Origin: Mangifera indica
Taxonomy: Eukaryota > Streptophyta > Magnoliopsida > Sapindales > Anacardiaceae
Length of the DNA: 64,000 bases
Direction of reading: 5' to 3'
Assembly: GCF_011075055.1 (NCBI RefSeq)
Contig: NW_025401106.1
Location: forward strand, 186,001-250,000
Part shown: piece after piece, positions 1 to 11,208 of the stretch
Layout: each line of letters begins with the position of its first letter
Position numbering within the stretch: position 1 is the first letter of the stretch
Program-made: the position numbers and the translations under genes
Notes under the pieces: generated by a model
Database searches by the model: none
What the model saw: the letters and a program-made list of their open reading frames with translations, nothing else
What the model was told of the DNA's origin: nothing

Positions 1-226
1 CTTGGGTGGAATTTTTGTCATTTTATTTTAATTGCATATACTAAATGACATTTTTGTCATTTCACTTTGAAAGAGTAAATCTATCATTTTAACCTTAATC
101 TAATAGATATCATCCATATTAATAACTTATGGATAGGATTTTGGAGTTTTGAACTGACATGAGTGAAATTTTGAGATTATGCTAAAATTTGAGTAGAAAA
201 TAGTTCTTTGGCCTTAAGAATTAAAT
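1..226. mobile_element. MITE-A, right part, cut by window edge
   Basis: The segment ends in the MITE-A terminus (a degenerate GTGGGAAATAGTCCTTTGGCC) and matches 3387-3597 over its whole length. MITE-A is the most frequent GGCC-ended element here. Complete copies have 9-bp target duplications, which is typical of the Mutator superfamily. The left part lies outside the window. Confidence 0.75.
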
Positions 227-839
227 AGCACATAATTTTTAGTTATATCATAATATTATTTATATGTCCAAATTATATATCAAAAATATATTCAGCTTAC
301 TCCAACTAAAAAGTAATTTGTAAGGGAAAACGTTAGGCCTACATCCAAGAACAGCAAAAGCTGTCATTGCAATTAAATATTAATTACGTAAAATCAAGAA
401 TGAAATCATTTGATTCTTCCAATTAACCTGGAAATGCTGGCATTACAAACTTTAACGATTGAGGATGTGCATGGAATCATTTGGAAAGAATATTATTAAT
501 ATTTAATTAGTAATTGGTTTTTTGCTAAGTTGTCTTTGAGTCATGTCTGTCCACTTCAACCTACGCACATGCCCAAATGAAAATTCTTGTCTTCTAAGAA
601 TAAGGAAAACATAGCGGTATCTTCAGAAGTTTTATATAAATTGATGTCACATCAATATTTTACTTCATTAACAATCAAAAATATTAATATTTAAGACTCA
701 ATTACATGAATTTTTCATACCTATATATACTGTAATAGATGCACCCTTTTATAAGTTTTTTTTTTTTGACAATTGACTCACACAAACTGATCTTTGCTTC
801 AGGGTTAAGTTAATTATGTTGAACAAATAACATTTAAAT

Positions 840-1395
840 TCAATAATTGGTCTCATGAGTATTATTTGATTCGATTAATTAGATTAAGTCTGAATATCTC
901 TTAATTTGAGTAAAAAATAATTTGATTTGAGTTTATTAAATCAAAATTAAGTATAACTTAAATAAAAAATAGTTTAATTTGATTCGATTTGAATTCGATT
1001 CGATTTCATAATTTGAATTCATAACTTGATTCAGTTCAAATTTATAGTTCGGATTCATGACTTGAGCTTGTGTTTCATTAACAAAACAACGTCATTTTAT
1101 CTAAATAATATTTAAAATTATTAATTCGAGCAATGAATTCAAATAGAACCAAGACACAAATTTGAACCATTAATTTGCACTAATTCAAGCTATGAATTCA
1201 AATTGAATCGAATTATAAATTTGAATTATTAGTTTAAATTATAAATTTGAAATGAATCAAACTAAATACCTTCTAATTCAAGTTTAGTTTAATTTAAAAA
1301 ATAAATCAAAATTTTTAATTCAAATTTAAATTAAATAAATTTAAACTAAGTTATACCAAATCGAACCAATCAGAGCCTATCCAGGCCTAATTGTA
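840..1395. repeat. MITE-D-like AT-rich repeat (copy in A)
   Basis: The sequence is dominated by GAATTCAAATTTATAATTCGA-type inverted words and ends in CCTATCCAGGCC. It contains a core CAACGTCATTTTATC also seen in related stretches at 6300-6860, 42374-42652, 58700-59090 and 60190-60665. It is shared by copies A and B, so it was present before the duplication. The exact ends and superfamily are not resolved; the clearest relative, at 42374, looks hAT-like. Confidence 0.5.
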
Positions 1396-1889
1396 CCAGT
1401 GTTGTTGTATGAGATTCGCATTACAACATTTGCAAGCAAACCTTAGCTAATGGACAAAGTCAAGCTTGATTCTTGTTGGTTTGTCACATTATTATAAATA
1501 TCATATTTTTATGCCACGCAGGAAGGATTACAAAAATCCAGAACTTGATTATTTTATTGGCCAATTCATTTCCCACCCAAAGTTTGGTGAAATGCTGATT
1601 TCTATCATTTAAGGGTGAAAAATCTGATTACTTTCTATCTGCCACCCAATTTTGTTAATGAATTCCATTTGGTTTCAAAGTAAATAATTGTTTTATCCTT
1701 TCCAATATAATGACAAAAATAACCTCATCATTTCATACAAATTTTAATTATTAATATATCTTATAAATTTATTAAAATTATAAAAATAGGTCTATCAAAA
1801 ATAAAACTTTAATTAATAAAATTATCCTTTAATAATATTTAATTTACTAATTTATTTTTTAATAATTATAATTATAATTTATAATAAAA

Positions 1890-2362
1890 TTATGTATACT
1901 CACTTTAAATATATAAATAAGTATATACTATGTGTGTCATTATATAATTGGATAATTTTAAATTAAGGATAAAGTAACTTCTAATAACGTGATAACATAT
2001 ATAACTATGTACTTATTTATATATTTAAAGTGGATACGTATAATATTACTCTATACCTATTTATAATTATAATTTATAATAAAACTATATATATCCACTT
2101 TAAATATACAAATAGGTATATACTATGTGTGTCATCATATAATTAGATAATTTTAAATTAAATATAAAGTAACTTTCAATCATGTAATGAGACAAATAAC
2201 TGTGTATCTATTTATATATTTAAAATGTGTATGTATAGTTCGTTATTGTTAACTATTATTATATGATTGGATAATTTTAAATTAAGAATAAAGTAACTTC
2301 TAATCATGTAATAACATACATAACTATGTACCTATTTATATATTTAAAGTGGGTACGTATAT
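1890..2362. repeat. MITE-C cluster, two full copies plus one partial
   Basis: Two consecutive ~160-bp palindromic units (about 1890-2048 and 2080-2238) and a right-hand part (2250-2362). Each unit has an arm near TATACTCACTTTAAATATAT, a centre GATAATTTTAAATTAA, and an inverted arm ATATATTTAAAGTGGATACG. The same unit recurs singly at many places in the window. Each can fold into one hairpin. Confidence 0.7.
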
Positions 2363-3049
2363 TATTTTTGAAAAAAATATTTTTGTTTGTTCTTTTTGAA
2401 TTCTTTTTCCTCCCATCATCTATAGTTCTTTATTGTTAACCATGAATTTTCCTTTTTCTCTTCTTGTCATTTTCACCAGCAACATCGCAGTTAGTTATCC
2501 TCTTTCTCCTCCTATTATTTTCATTATCAACATCATCAATCATCCTTCTCCTCTAATAATCTTTTATCACTGACAACCCTTCTTCTCCTGTTATCTTTAT
2601 TACCACTCTTCCATTTTTCCATATTTTAGGAAAATTTACCAATAACTTTAAATTTACATTTACTTGAATTGGTAACAAATGAGTAGGAGCAAGAATAGAA
2701 AGAGATGAATTAACATAGACGTGATAGTTTGTGTCTCAAGTAAAAAACCTTCAATATTATTCATTCCAAATTAGAATTATGTCGAAATCTCTTAACCAAA
2801 ACTCGACTTGAAAAATTTTTTGGTTGACCTGATATAACTCGAATTAACCTGAAATTGTTTATTGTTTTTAATCTCATAAATGTTTTGAGCGTTTCAATTT
2901 CTTCTCCCAAAATGACTCATTATGCTTTAATAAAACACATAAAGTAAAAATTTGCCTTGTTTAAGAATGACCCAGAAATTACATAGCAAACCCTTTTAAA
3001 ACACGTCAATAATCTTAGTAACCAAAGCTTATTTTCATTATATATATAT

Positions 3050-3597
3050 AAAAGGTTGTCTCGTTGAAGAAGACAAAACTTCGTTTGGACAAAGAAGAAT
3101 TATCTTCGTCGATTCTAGATGAGTTGATAAAGATGAGAAATCCTCTTCGTCAAGTGAAGATACGATCAAATCTTTGATCTATGATGAGATCAAAGTGATG
3201 ACGGGACCAAATCGATGATGAGACTTGATCTTCGAACGACGAAGATGAGTTCATCCACACAAAGTTTCCTCCTCTGCGATGAGGATGAGATCAAGAAAAG
3301 GGAGAGAGACAGCTGAAGGTTGCTAGAGAGGGAGAGCTTGCCTGAAAAATTGAAACCCTAGGGCGAAAATGTAGGTTTTCAAATCTTGGGTGGAATTTTT
3401 GTCATTTCATTTTAATTATATATATTGAAGGGAATTTGTGTCATTTAATTTTGTAAGAGTAAATATATCATTTTAACCTTACCCTAATAGATAGCATCCA
3501 TATTAATAGTTCATGGGTAGGATTTTGGGGTTTTGAAATAGCGTGGGTGAAATCTTAAGATTACGCTAAAACTTGGGTGGGAAATAGTCCTTTGGCC
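3050..3597. mobile_element. MITE-A, right half at the A/B junction
   Basis: It begins abruptly after the copy A sequence ending ATATATAAAAGG. It contains the GC-rich interior typical of MITE-A (GAAGATGAG, GGGAGAGAGA, AAACCCTAGGGCGAAAATG) and ends GTGGGAAATAGTCCTTTGGCC. The left terminus is missing. Its position exactly between copies A and B suggests that it took part in the recombination that made the duplication. Confidence 0.7.
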
Positions 3598-3604
3598 TTA
3601 AAAA

Positions 3605-3795
3605 TAAAATAACTCTTAATTATATGATAACACACATAAATATATATTATCTTTATACTCAAATTAGATATAAATCTATAATGTATATATACACATTTTT
3701 AATATATAATTTATATATACAGATGATGTAAGATTATATGATTAGATGATTTTAAATTAAAAATAAAATAATATTAAATTACATAATAATACATT
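3605..3795. repeat. MITE-C-type repeat interrupted by MITE-B
   Basis: A degenerate MITE-C with the centre GATGATTTTAAATTAAAAAT. Its right arm continues after the inserted element at 4661 (TACATTATCTATATATC). The interruption shows the MITE-B insertion at 3796 is younger. Confidence 0.5.
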
Positions 3796-4660
3796 GGGAT
3801 ATTAATTAAAATCGGCAAAATTTTTTTTGCGTAAACCTTTTTAGGCAAACGTACAACGGTTTTACCTTTATAAGCAAATTTACTTTTAATTCCAAAAATA
3901 CCCTCCCTGACTTATTACGTCACTTTCAACAACTTCTGTGTGCGAGGTGTAAAAGGTTGTACAGGGTGAGTAGGTGCGTGGGTGCATAAAAAATATAAAT
4001 ATATATAATAATATAATATATACTTAAAAATTATTATTATATATTATATTAAATATTATAATATTTAATATAATTATATAAATAATAATAATTTTTAAAT
4101 ATATATTATATTATTATATTTTTTAAATATTATATTATTATATATAAATATAAATATAAAATATATTTATTTATTTATTTATTTTTTATGCACCCTACAC
4201 ATATCTATGCACCTTGTATGCATCCACGGATCTTGTACGCACCCTGCGTGCATCCACGCACTTTGTACGCACTTTGTACGCACTCACGCACCCTGCATGC
4301 ACCCACGCACCTTGTACACACCCTACGCTTACAGCATCAGTTATCACTTATCATTCTCTTCATCTATGCTATTTATTCGTTACTATCTGTATATGAAATC
4401 TAAATAAAAATTTATCAATTTTTAAGTATGTTTTTAATTCTTAGAACGTAAATTAGTGATAATTCAAATAAAAAATTATCAAATTTGTTAAAAAAATTTT
4501 AGGCGGTCAAGTATGACGTAAATCGCTGGGAGTGACGCAATAAGCTGAGAGAGGGTATTTTTGGAATTAAAAGTAAATTTACCTATAAAAGTGAAACCGC
4601 TGTATATTTGCCTAAAAAGGTTTACATGAAATTTTTTTTATCGATTTTAATTAATTTTCT
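3796..4660. mobile_element. MITE-B, complete, 865 bp fold-back element
   Basis: The left end GGGATATTAATTAAAATCGG is inverted, over roughly 100 bp with mismatches, in the right end. Flanks TAATACATT (3787-3795) and TGATACATT (4661-4669) agree at 8 of 9 positions, a Mutator-type target duplication. The interior is an inverted structure: short tandem words around ACGCACC and TGCATGCACCC, and a central AT palindrome containing AAATATTATAATATTT. The small reading frames at 4188-4407, with repeated HPRTL and CTH residues, arise only from these tandem words. Confidence 0.85.
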
Positions 4661-5021
4661 TGATACATTATCTATATATCTAAATTATATATAAAAAAAT
4701 TATATTCACTTCACTCCAACTAAAACCTAATTTTTATGGGAAAATGGTAAGCCTATATACAAGACGAGCAAAAGTTGTCATTGCAATTAAATATTAATTA
4801 CCTATAATCAAGAATGAAATCATTTGATTCTTCCAATTAACCTGGAAATGTTGGCATTACAAACTTTAACGATTGAAGATGTGTATGGAATCATTTGGAA
4901 AGAATAGTATTTATATTTAATTAGTAATTGGTTTTTTGCTAAGTTGTCTTCGAGTATTGTCTGTCCCTTTCAACCTACGCCCATGCCCAAATGTAAATAC
5001 TCGCTATTAACAATAAGGAAA

Positions 5022-5400
5022 GGCCAAACGACTATTTCCCACCCAAGGTTTGATGTTTTCTCCCAAGGCGAAGCCGACGCCGATTGAGCCTCCAAATGGG
5101 AGGAAAACATTCGTCGGAAGGAGAGGCTGCTTCGGGAGGGAGAGGCCGTCGGCAATGGAGCCGGAACGGTCGCCGGAGATTTCAAAACCAAACCCTAGGG
5201 TGAAACTGCCATTTTTTAAAACTTAAGCTAGGGGAAAATTTTAGTTTTTAAAGTTTAGGGGGGCAAAAAGAGATAAAATTTTCAGGCGTTAGGGTTTAGT
5301 TAAATCTAACCGGCCATGGATGAGTATTTGGTGTTTCCATAGTTAAAGGGGGGACTTTTGAGAAAACATCAAACCTTGGGTGGGAAATAGTCATTTGGCC
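5022..5400. mobile_element. MITE-A, complete, 379 bp, 9-bp TSD
   Basis: Near-perfect terminal inverted repeats run from GGCCAAACGACTATTTCCC to GGGAAATAGTCATTTGGCC and extend into CAAGGTTTGATGTTTTCTC. Perfect 9-bp duplications ATAAGGAAA lie at 5013-5021 and 5401-5409. The interior is GC-rich (GCCGACGCCG, GTCGCCGGAG) with AAACCCTAGGG, and carries no transposase. It is a non-autonomous Mutator-like element. The small minus-strand frame over 4970-5191 spans the element edge and is not a gene. Confidence 0.93.
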
Positions 5401-5410
5401 ATAAGGAAAA

Positions 5411-6074
5411 GGCCAAAACACTCGGTCCTATCCAAGGTCCCGAAGTGACTCCTCCAACTTTTAAGAAACTAAACATAATCAAATTCTGTTAAAAAAACCA
5501 TCTTTTTAACAATATTATTAAAAAATTATATAATTAATTTTCTTTTTAGTTTTAAAAATTAACATTTTATCATTGCATACATTTTTTTAGTTTTAAAAAA
5601 TCACATTTTCTCTCGAAACCCTTTCTGACCACCATTTTTTTCTTCGGTGACTGTCGAATCCAAACAATTTTTGTCCGGCGACAATGTCTAGACTAATCTT
5701 TTGGACATTATCTAAACATTGCCCAAACAAAATTTATTTGGATTTTCAGAAGATTTTCGTCTAGATTTTCAAGTGATGTGGCTTAGGGAAAGATGGTCTA
5801 ACTTTTCTCCGAGGATTAGGACTGAAAGCGTTGTCGTCGATAGCCAAAGTTGAGAGGAAGAAAATCTTAAGTTTTGGAGGGGATAATACTACTTTTTAAA
5901 ATTTAAAAATTTTAGGTAGAGATGAATTTATTAATTTTTAAAACTTTAGAGAGAAAATAATAATTTTTTTATTAAATAATAATTTTACTTATAAATTAAT
6001 ATTTAAATTTTCAAAAGTTAATGAAAATTACTCTAAAATTTCAACATACCTTGGGTGGATCAAGTCATTTGGCC
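5411..6074. mobile_element. MITE-A, divergent, 664 bp, 9-bp TSD
   Basis: It starts GGCCAAAACACTCGG and ends CTTGGGTGGATCAAGTCATTTGGCC. Perfect 9-bp duplications TAAGGAAAA lie at 5402-5410 and 6075-6083. Its left target duplication overlaps the right duplication of the preceding element by 8 bases, so both elements used the same original site. The interior has no coding potential that I can support. Confidence 0.9.
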
Positions 6075-6299
6075 TAAGGAAAACGTAGCAGTAGCTTCGG
6101 AATTTTTATATAAATTGACGTCACATCAATATTTTATTTTATTAACAATCACACATTAAAATATTAATATTTAAACTCAACTGCATGAATTTTTTATATC
6201 TATATATACTGTAATATATATAACCTTTTATAAGTCTTTTGGTTTTTTGTTTTTTATGACAACTTTACTTAAAATTGAACCACTCATATTGAATAAATA

Positions 6300-6860
6300 A
6301 TATTTAAAATTTAATAATTAATTTTATGATTATTATATGTAAAGGTAGATGCAAGTTAAATTAAGTTCAAATATCCTTTAATTTAAGTAAAAAATGATTT
6401 GATTCAAATTTGTTAAATTAAAATTAAGTCTAACTCAAATGAAAAATGGTTGAGTTTGGTTAGTTTGATTTTGCAGTTCGAATTCATAATTTGATTCAGT
6501 CTGAGTTCTTAATTCAAATTTATAATTCAAATTTATGACTCAAATTTGTGATTCACTAATAAAATGATATCATTTTATTCAAATAATATTTAAAATTATC
6601 GATTTGAGTCAAAACAAAACACAAATTTGAACCACCAATTTGGATTGATTCAAGTTATTAATTCGAATTGAATTGAACTATAAATTTGAATTACTAATTC
6701 AAATTACAAGTCAAATCGAATCAAACTGAATATTTTTTAACTCAAATTTGATTTAATTTAAAAAATAAATTAAATCTTTTAATTTAAATTTAAATTAAAT
6801 AGATTTAACTCGGGCTAAATCAAATCTAACCGCTGAAATCCTATACAGGCCTAATTATGC
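6300..6860. repeat. MITE-D-like AT-rich repeat (copy in B)
   Basis: Counterpart of 840-1395 in copy B, with the same order of TTTGATTC/GAATTCAAA words and the core AAAATGATATCATTTTATTC. It ends near CTATACAGGCC. Confidence 0.5.
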
Positions 6861-7344
6861 CAGTGTTGTTGTTGTATGAGATTCGTATTACAACACTTGC
6901 AAGCAAAACTTAGCTAATGGACAAAATCAAGCTTGATTCTTGTTGGTTTGTCCAAACACCGCTATCATATTTTTATCCCATGCAGGAAGGACTACAAAAA
7001 TCCGGAACTTTTTTATTTTATTGGCCAATTCTATTTCCCACCCAAGGTTTGGTGAAAAGACTGATTTTTTTCAATAAGATTGAAAAATCTTCTTTCTTGT
7101 CTATTATCCAATTCTATTCATGAATTCTATTTGGTTTTAATGTAAATAATTGTTTTATCCTTTCCAATATAATGACAAAAATAACCTCATCATTTCATAC
7201 AAATTTTAATTATTGATATATCTTTTAATTTAATTTAAATTATAAAACTAGGTCTATCAAAAATAAAACTTTAATTAATCAAATTATCCTCTAATCATAT
7301 TTAATTTACTAATTTATTTTTTTATAATGATAATTATCATTTAT

Positions 7345-7500
7345 AATAAAACTATACATAATCACTTTAAATATACACTATATGTATTATCATGTGATTA
7401 GATGATTTTAAATTAAGAATAAAGTAACTTTTAATCATATAATGACACGCATAACTGTATACCTATTTATGTTCTCAAAATAGATATGCATTGTTTTACT
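7345..7500. repeat. MITE-C copy
   Basis: Palindromic unit with the centre GATGATTTTAAATTAAGAAT and arms AATCACTTTAAATATAC and TTCTCAAAATAGATATGC. It sits at the position equivalent to the MITE-C cluster of copy A, so one copy predates the duplication and the cluster in A expanded later. Confidence 0.6.
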
Positions 7501-8155
7501 CTATAATTTATTACTTTTATTTTTGTTCTTTTCGTGTTCCTTTTCCTCCCATCATCTATAGTTCTTTATTGCAAACTATGAATTTTTCTTTTTCTCTTCT
7601 TGTCATCTTCACCAGCAACATCACGATTAGTTATCCTCTTTCTCCTTTTATTATTTTCATTATCAATATCATCGATGATCCTTCTCGTCTGATCATTTTT
7701 TATCATTGACCACCCTTCTTCTCTTAGTATCTTTACTACCACTCTTCGATTTTTCAATTTTTTTAGGAAAATTTACCAATAACTTTAGATTTACATTCAC
7801 TTAAATTGGAAAGAAATGAGTGGGAGCAAGAATAGAAAGAGATCAATGAACATAAACTTGATAGTTCGTGTTTTAAGTAAAAAACCTTCAACATTATTCA
7901 TTCCAAATTAAAATTGTGTCGATATCTTTTAACCAAAACTCAACTTGAAAAATTTTTGGGTTGACCTGAAATTGTTTACTGTTTTCAATTTCAAAAGTGT
8001 TTTAATCGTTTCAATTTCTTCTCCCAAAATATCCCATTATGCATTAATAAAACACATTATATAAAAATTTGCTATGTTTAAGAATGACTCATAAATTATA
8101 TAGCAAGACTTTTTAAAACACGTCAACAATCTCAGTAACCAAAGCTTATATTCAC

Positions 8156-8157
<2 letters not shown>

Positions 8158-8233
<76 letters not shown>
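8158..8233. repeat. (AT)n microsatellite
   Basis: About 38 uninterrupted AT dinucleotides. The equivalent site in copy A (3030-3045) and copy C (11757-11768) has only a few units, so the expansion is specific to copy B. Confidence 0.95.
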
Positions 8234-8238
<5 letters not shown>

Positions 8239-8569
8239 TTAAATTAAAACCAAGAATAATCGAAGTAATACAACTATATACAATATAACCATAAATAATA
8301 TGTAAGGATTTTAGTTGTTAATACTTGTCTTTTAACATTTTTTGAATATACCCCTAACAAATTCTTCTATAATAACATTACTCTAAACATTTGGGTTGGT
8401 TTTGTGTCAACATCCACATGACTTAATTTAGTTTCAAGTTAAGCAAGAAGGAAGAGATGATAATGGGAAATGAGAGAGAAAAAAAGAGTAGAGAGAGACT
8501 GACATGTATCAAAAATAGATTAGTGAGAGAAATAAGAGAAAACTAAAATTTGATATTTATTGAAATAAT

Positions 8570-8740
8570 AAAATTATGTTTGCATATATTGAAGATATAA
8601 AATGAGTATACAGATAATGTGTCATAATATGAGTAGATGATTTTGAATAAAAAATAAAATAACACTCAATTATATAATTATATATTATATATGTATTTAT
8701 TTTATATATTCAAAATATATACATATAGTATTATTCTTAT
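8570..8740. repeat. MITE-C copy
   Basis: Degenerate palindromic unit around GATGATTTTGAATAAAAAAT, with the right arm ATATTCAAAATATATACATA. It is also present in copy C at 12240-12385. Confidence 0.5.
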
Positions 8741-9049
8741 TGAAAATATATGAGTTAGCGATAAAGAGCATGAGGTAATGAGATGTCCGCAAGAGAAAGG
8801 AAAAAAAAGGGGAGAGAGAGAAATTGACATTTTGAGAAAAAGAGAAATACAAAATACTGAGAAAATTAGAAAACCAGAATATGTAAATATTGTGAATATG
8901 AAAAATATATCAATTTTAAATATTTTATGATTATTGTTTTTTAATTTTTGTTAAAATACCATTTTTACCTTTTGTGTAATAGAATTTACTATTAAAAATA
9001 GATAAGGGGGTGAAAAATTAACTTTTCAAATTATAACATTGGAGAATTT

Positions 9050-9592
9050 GTTATAATACCAAACCTTGTAGGATGTTGATTAAAATAGTCATTTTTTTTG
9101 TTTTTTTATACATATATAACTATATTTTTTCTTATTATACAAATATAATCACTTTTTAAGTTGACATTTGAAGTTGATTGGATGGGTTCGCTAGATAAAT
9201 AGGTTGACTGGTCGGTCAACCAATTTTTAAAAAATAAATTAGTTGGTTGAGTATTTTGTTGATCGACCGATTATTCGATTAATCAATTTTTTAAAAATAA
9301 ATTGATTGGTTAGATGTTTGACCAATCAATCTTTCTACTGTCAAAATCTTCGAAAAATTTTATATTTTCATCTCATATTTCTCCCTTAGTTGGATGAGTG
9401 AATAAATTTTATATCTTAATTAAATGAATTTATATTTGATTAAGTAAGTATTGATTGGATGAATATAAAACTTAAAAATGTTTTAAATTATAAATATATA
9501 TAATAAAAAAATTACATATATATAAAAAAATGTATATTATTTTAATCAATTTCCCAACCTTACCCCGTGGGTGGGATATAGAAATTTGGCCA
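9050..9592. repeat. AT-rich repeat ending in a MITE-A-like terminus
   Basis: Shared with copy C (12750-13312). It contains paired words such as GGTCGGTCAACCAATTTTT and GATCGACCGATTATTCG, a TTAAAATAGTCA...TATTATTTTAA inverted pair, and ends GTGGGTGGGATATAGAAATTTGGCC, a decayed MITE-A right end. It probably represents one old element nested in another. No gene seen. Confidence 0.45.
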
Positions 9593-9597
9593 GTGTT

Positions 9598-9798
9598 TTA
9601 ATTCAGTATGACCAAGAAATCGGCCGTGTGACATGGCAACATCCAGTTGCCTGATTGATCTGTAATCTGTATTGCTGGGTCCTCCTCCTCCTTCATCAAT
9701 GCCTTTATTTGTTCAAATGTACTGTCTTCATTTAAATTACTGAGAATTTCGTGCATGAAGGCGCCCTCCTCGTACCATATGATTCTGCAGTAAATCAA
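9598..9798 (-). CDS. Unrecognised exon-like ORF, 66 aa
   Basis: The frame reads through an acidic stretch (residues about 22-45, including EQIKALMKEEEDP) and then an Asp-Gln-Ser-Gly-Asn-Trp segment, ending HTADFLVILN. I do not recognise the family. The composition is protein-like and clearly less AT-rich than its surroundings. The same stretch is conserved in copy C, where it is interrupted. It may be one exon of a lost gene or a chance frame inside an old duplicated gene fragment. No promoter, partner exon or splice site can be assigned with confidence. Confidence 0.3.
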   Translation of the reverse strand: MIYCRIIWYEEGAFMHEILSNLNEDSTFEQIKALMKEEEDPAIQITDQSGNWMLPCHTADFLVILN

Positions 9799-9857
9799 AC
9801 AATGAAAGAAGGTGAAAGCGTTGCCATTTTGGGCATTTTTATGGGTAATCTTACAAA

Positions 9858-10634
9858 GGGAAAAGGACTATTTCCCATCTGATTTCTAAAGTATACTCAC
9901 GTCTAATGAAAAATTCAAATACTTATCCAAAGTTTAATTTGTTAGGACCTACTAATATATTTTCTGTTAGGATTAAGGAGCAAATTCGTTATTTTATCAA
10001 TAATATTAAATAATTAAAATTTTATCTCATTTTTCTCCTTTTTAATTTGAAAAACTAATATTTTCTCCTAAATTAAGTTTTAAAAAATTCACTTTCCCCC
10101 CTAAAATCCAGCCACTTTCTCTGGCAACGGCCGACCGAGGACGAAGAAGTTTTCTTCCCGAGGTCGATCCCTAGATGACGATCGTCGTCCAAGAAGGACG
10201 ACTATCATCCAAATCTGGATGATGATAAACGACGCTTCGTCGTCCAGATCTTTGGATGACGATGGACGACACTCTGTCGTCCACTGAAGGTCGACGAGCG
10301 TCATCCAGATCTGGACGACGCTCGTCACTCTCCCTCCAGCCACGTCGTCACCGATGGTTGGAGGGAAAGTGAAAACAAATTAGGGATTTAGGGGGATGAA
10401 AGTCATTTTTCAAAGTTCAAGTATGGGGGGACAAGTTAATTTTTAAATTTGAAGGGAGAAAATGCGATAAAATTATATAACTTGAATATAAACAGTGAAA
10501 CAATAGTTTTACTCCTATATTTAACAGAAAATTTAACGATGATTTAGAGATATATGAGTATTTGAGTTTTTCATCAAGCATAGATATGCTTTTAAGATTG
10601 GGTTAAAAATTATGTGGGAAATAGTCCTTTTCCC
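9858..10634. mobile_element. MITE-A variant, complete, 777 bp, 9-bp TSD
   Basis: The termini GGGAAAAGGACTATTTCCC and GGGAAATAGTCCTTTTCCC form a 19-bp inverted repeat with one mismatch. Perfect 9-bp duplications TCTTACAAA lie at 9849-9857 and 10635-10643. The interior (10100-10350) is a GC-rich inverted repeat of GACGACG and CGTCGTCC words that can fold into a hairpin. The 80-aa minus-strand frame there is a by-product. Copy C carries the uninterrupted site near 13577. Confidence 0.93.
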
Positions 10635-10911
10635 TCTTACAAAAGCCTTTTTTCGACCTTTGTACTTTCTCCACTGTCCACCTCAACTATAACTTAGATT
10701 AAAAAAAAACAATTTATTTTAATTTACATTTTAAATATATTATTTTAAAATTTTAAATCTAAAATATATTAAAGACATATTTTATATAATTTTTATATTA
10801 AAAATACATTTTATCATTTTTTATTTTTTATAAATTTTTTTAAATATGAAAATATTATTTATAATGTCATAATTATATAAAATAAAAAATTTAATTTTTT
10901 ATCATCTAAAT

Positions 10912-11208
10912 GGTCGAAGGACTATTTCCCACCCAAACTATGCTGAATTCTCAAAGCTTTCCCCATTAACTTTGAAAATACAATTTATCCACCCATGACC
11001 GGTTAAATTTAACGGAACCCTAACCCCTAAAAATTTAATCTCATTCCCTCTAAAAGTTTAAAAACTAGCATTTTATTCCCTAAGCCAAGTTTGAAAAGAT
11101 CGCATTTCCCCCCTAGGGTTTAGTTTCAAAACCCGTTCACTTTCTCTAGGCCATTGTCGGTCGTCTCTCCCTCCCGACAGTTTCTCTTCCACCGACGGCC
11201 TACCCCAA
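10912..11208. mobile_element. MITE-A, left half at the B/C junction
   Basis: It begins GGTCGAAGGACTATTTCCC, a decayed GGCC terminus, followed by the standard MITE-A left half including CCCCCTAGGGTTTAG and GTCGGTCGTCTCTCC. At about 11209 it passes without a right half into copy C (CTCTTTCTCCTC), which matches 7638. This marks the B/C junction. Confidence 0.75.

Larger units (their letters stand above)
227..3049. repeat. Segmental duplication copy A
   Basis: This stretch is collinear with 3598-8150 (copy B) and in its last part with 11209-11760 (copy C). Landmarks: the GGAAATGNTGGCATTACAAA block at 430 and 4850, CTTAGCTAATGGACAAA at 1443 and 6909, TCCTCCCATCATCTATAG at 2409 and 7544, and AATCTNAGTANCCAAAGC at 3011, 8129 and 11731. 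Copy A lacks the MITEs found in B at 3796, 5022 and 5411. Between 1890 and 2362 it has extra copies of MITE-C. No convincing open reading frame is present. Confidence 0.85.
3598..10908. repeat. Segmental duplication copy B
   Basis: This is the longest of the three tandem copies. Its first part matches copy A and its second part (from about 7636) matches copy C at 11209-13840, with a B-to-C offset near 3.57 kb at 7770/11340. It carries four younger insertions (3796-4660, 5022-5400, 5411-6074, 9858-10634). It holds a short exon-like reading frame at 9598-9798 but no complete gene. Confidence 0.85.

Noticed and set aside
4188..4407. Overlapping frames with repeated His-Pro-Arg-Thr and Cys-Thr-His residues
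   Set aside because: All three frames stay open because the DNA is a short tandem repeat inside MITE-B; the same occurs at 56034-56390 and 58219-58590.
10101..10343. 80-aa minus-strand frame
   Set aside because: Lies in the GC-rich inverted interior of a MITE; the frame is kept by GACGACG-type repeats.
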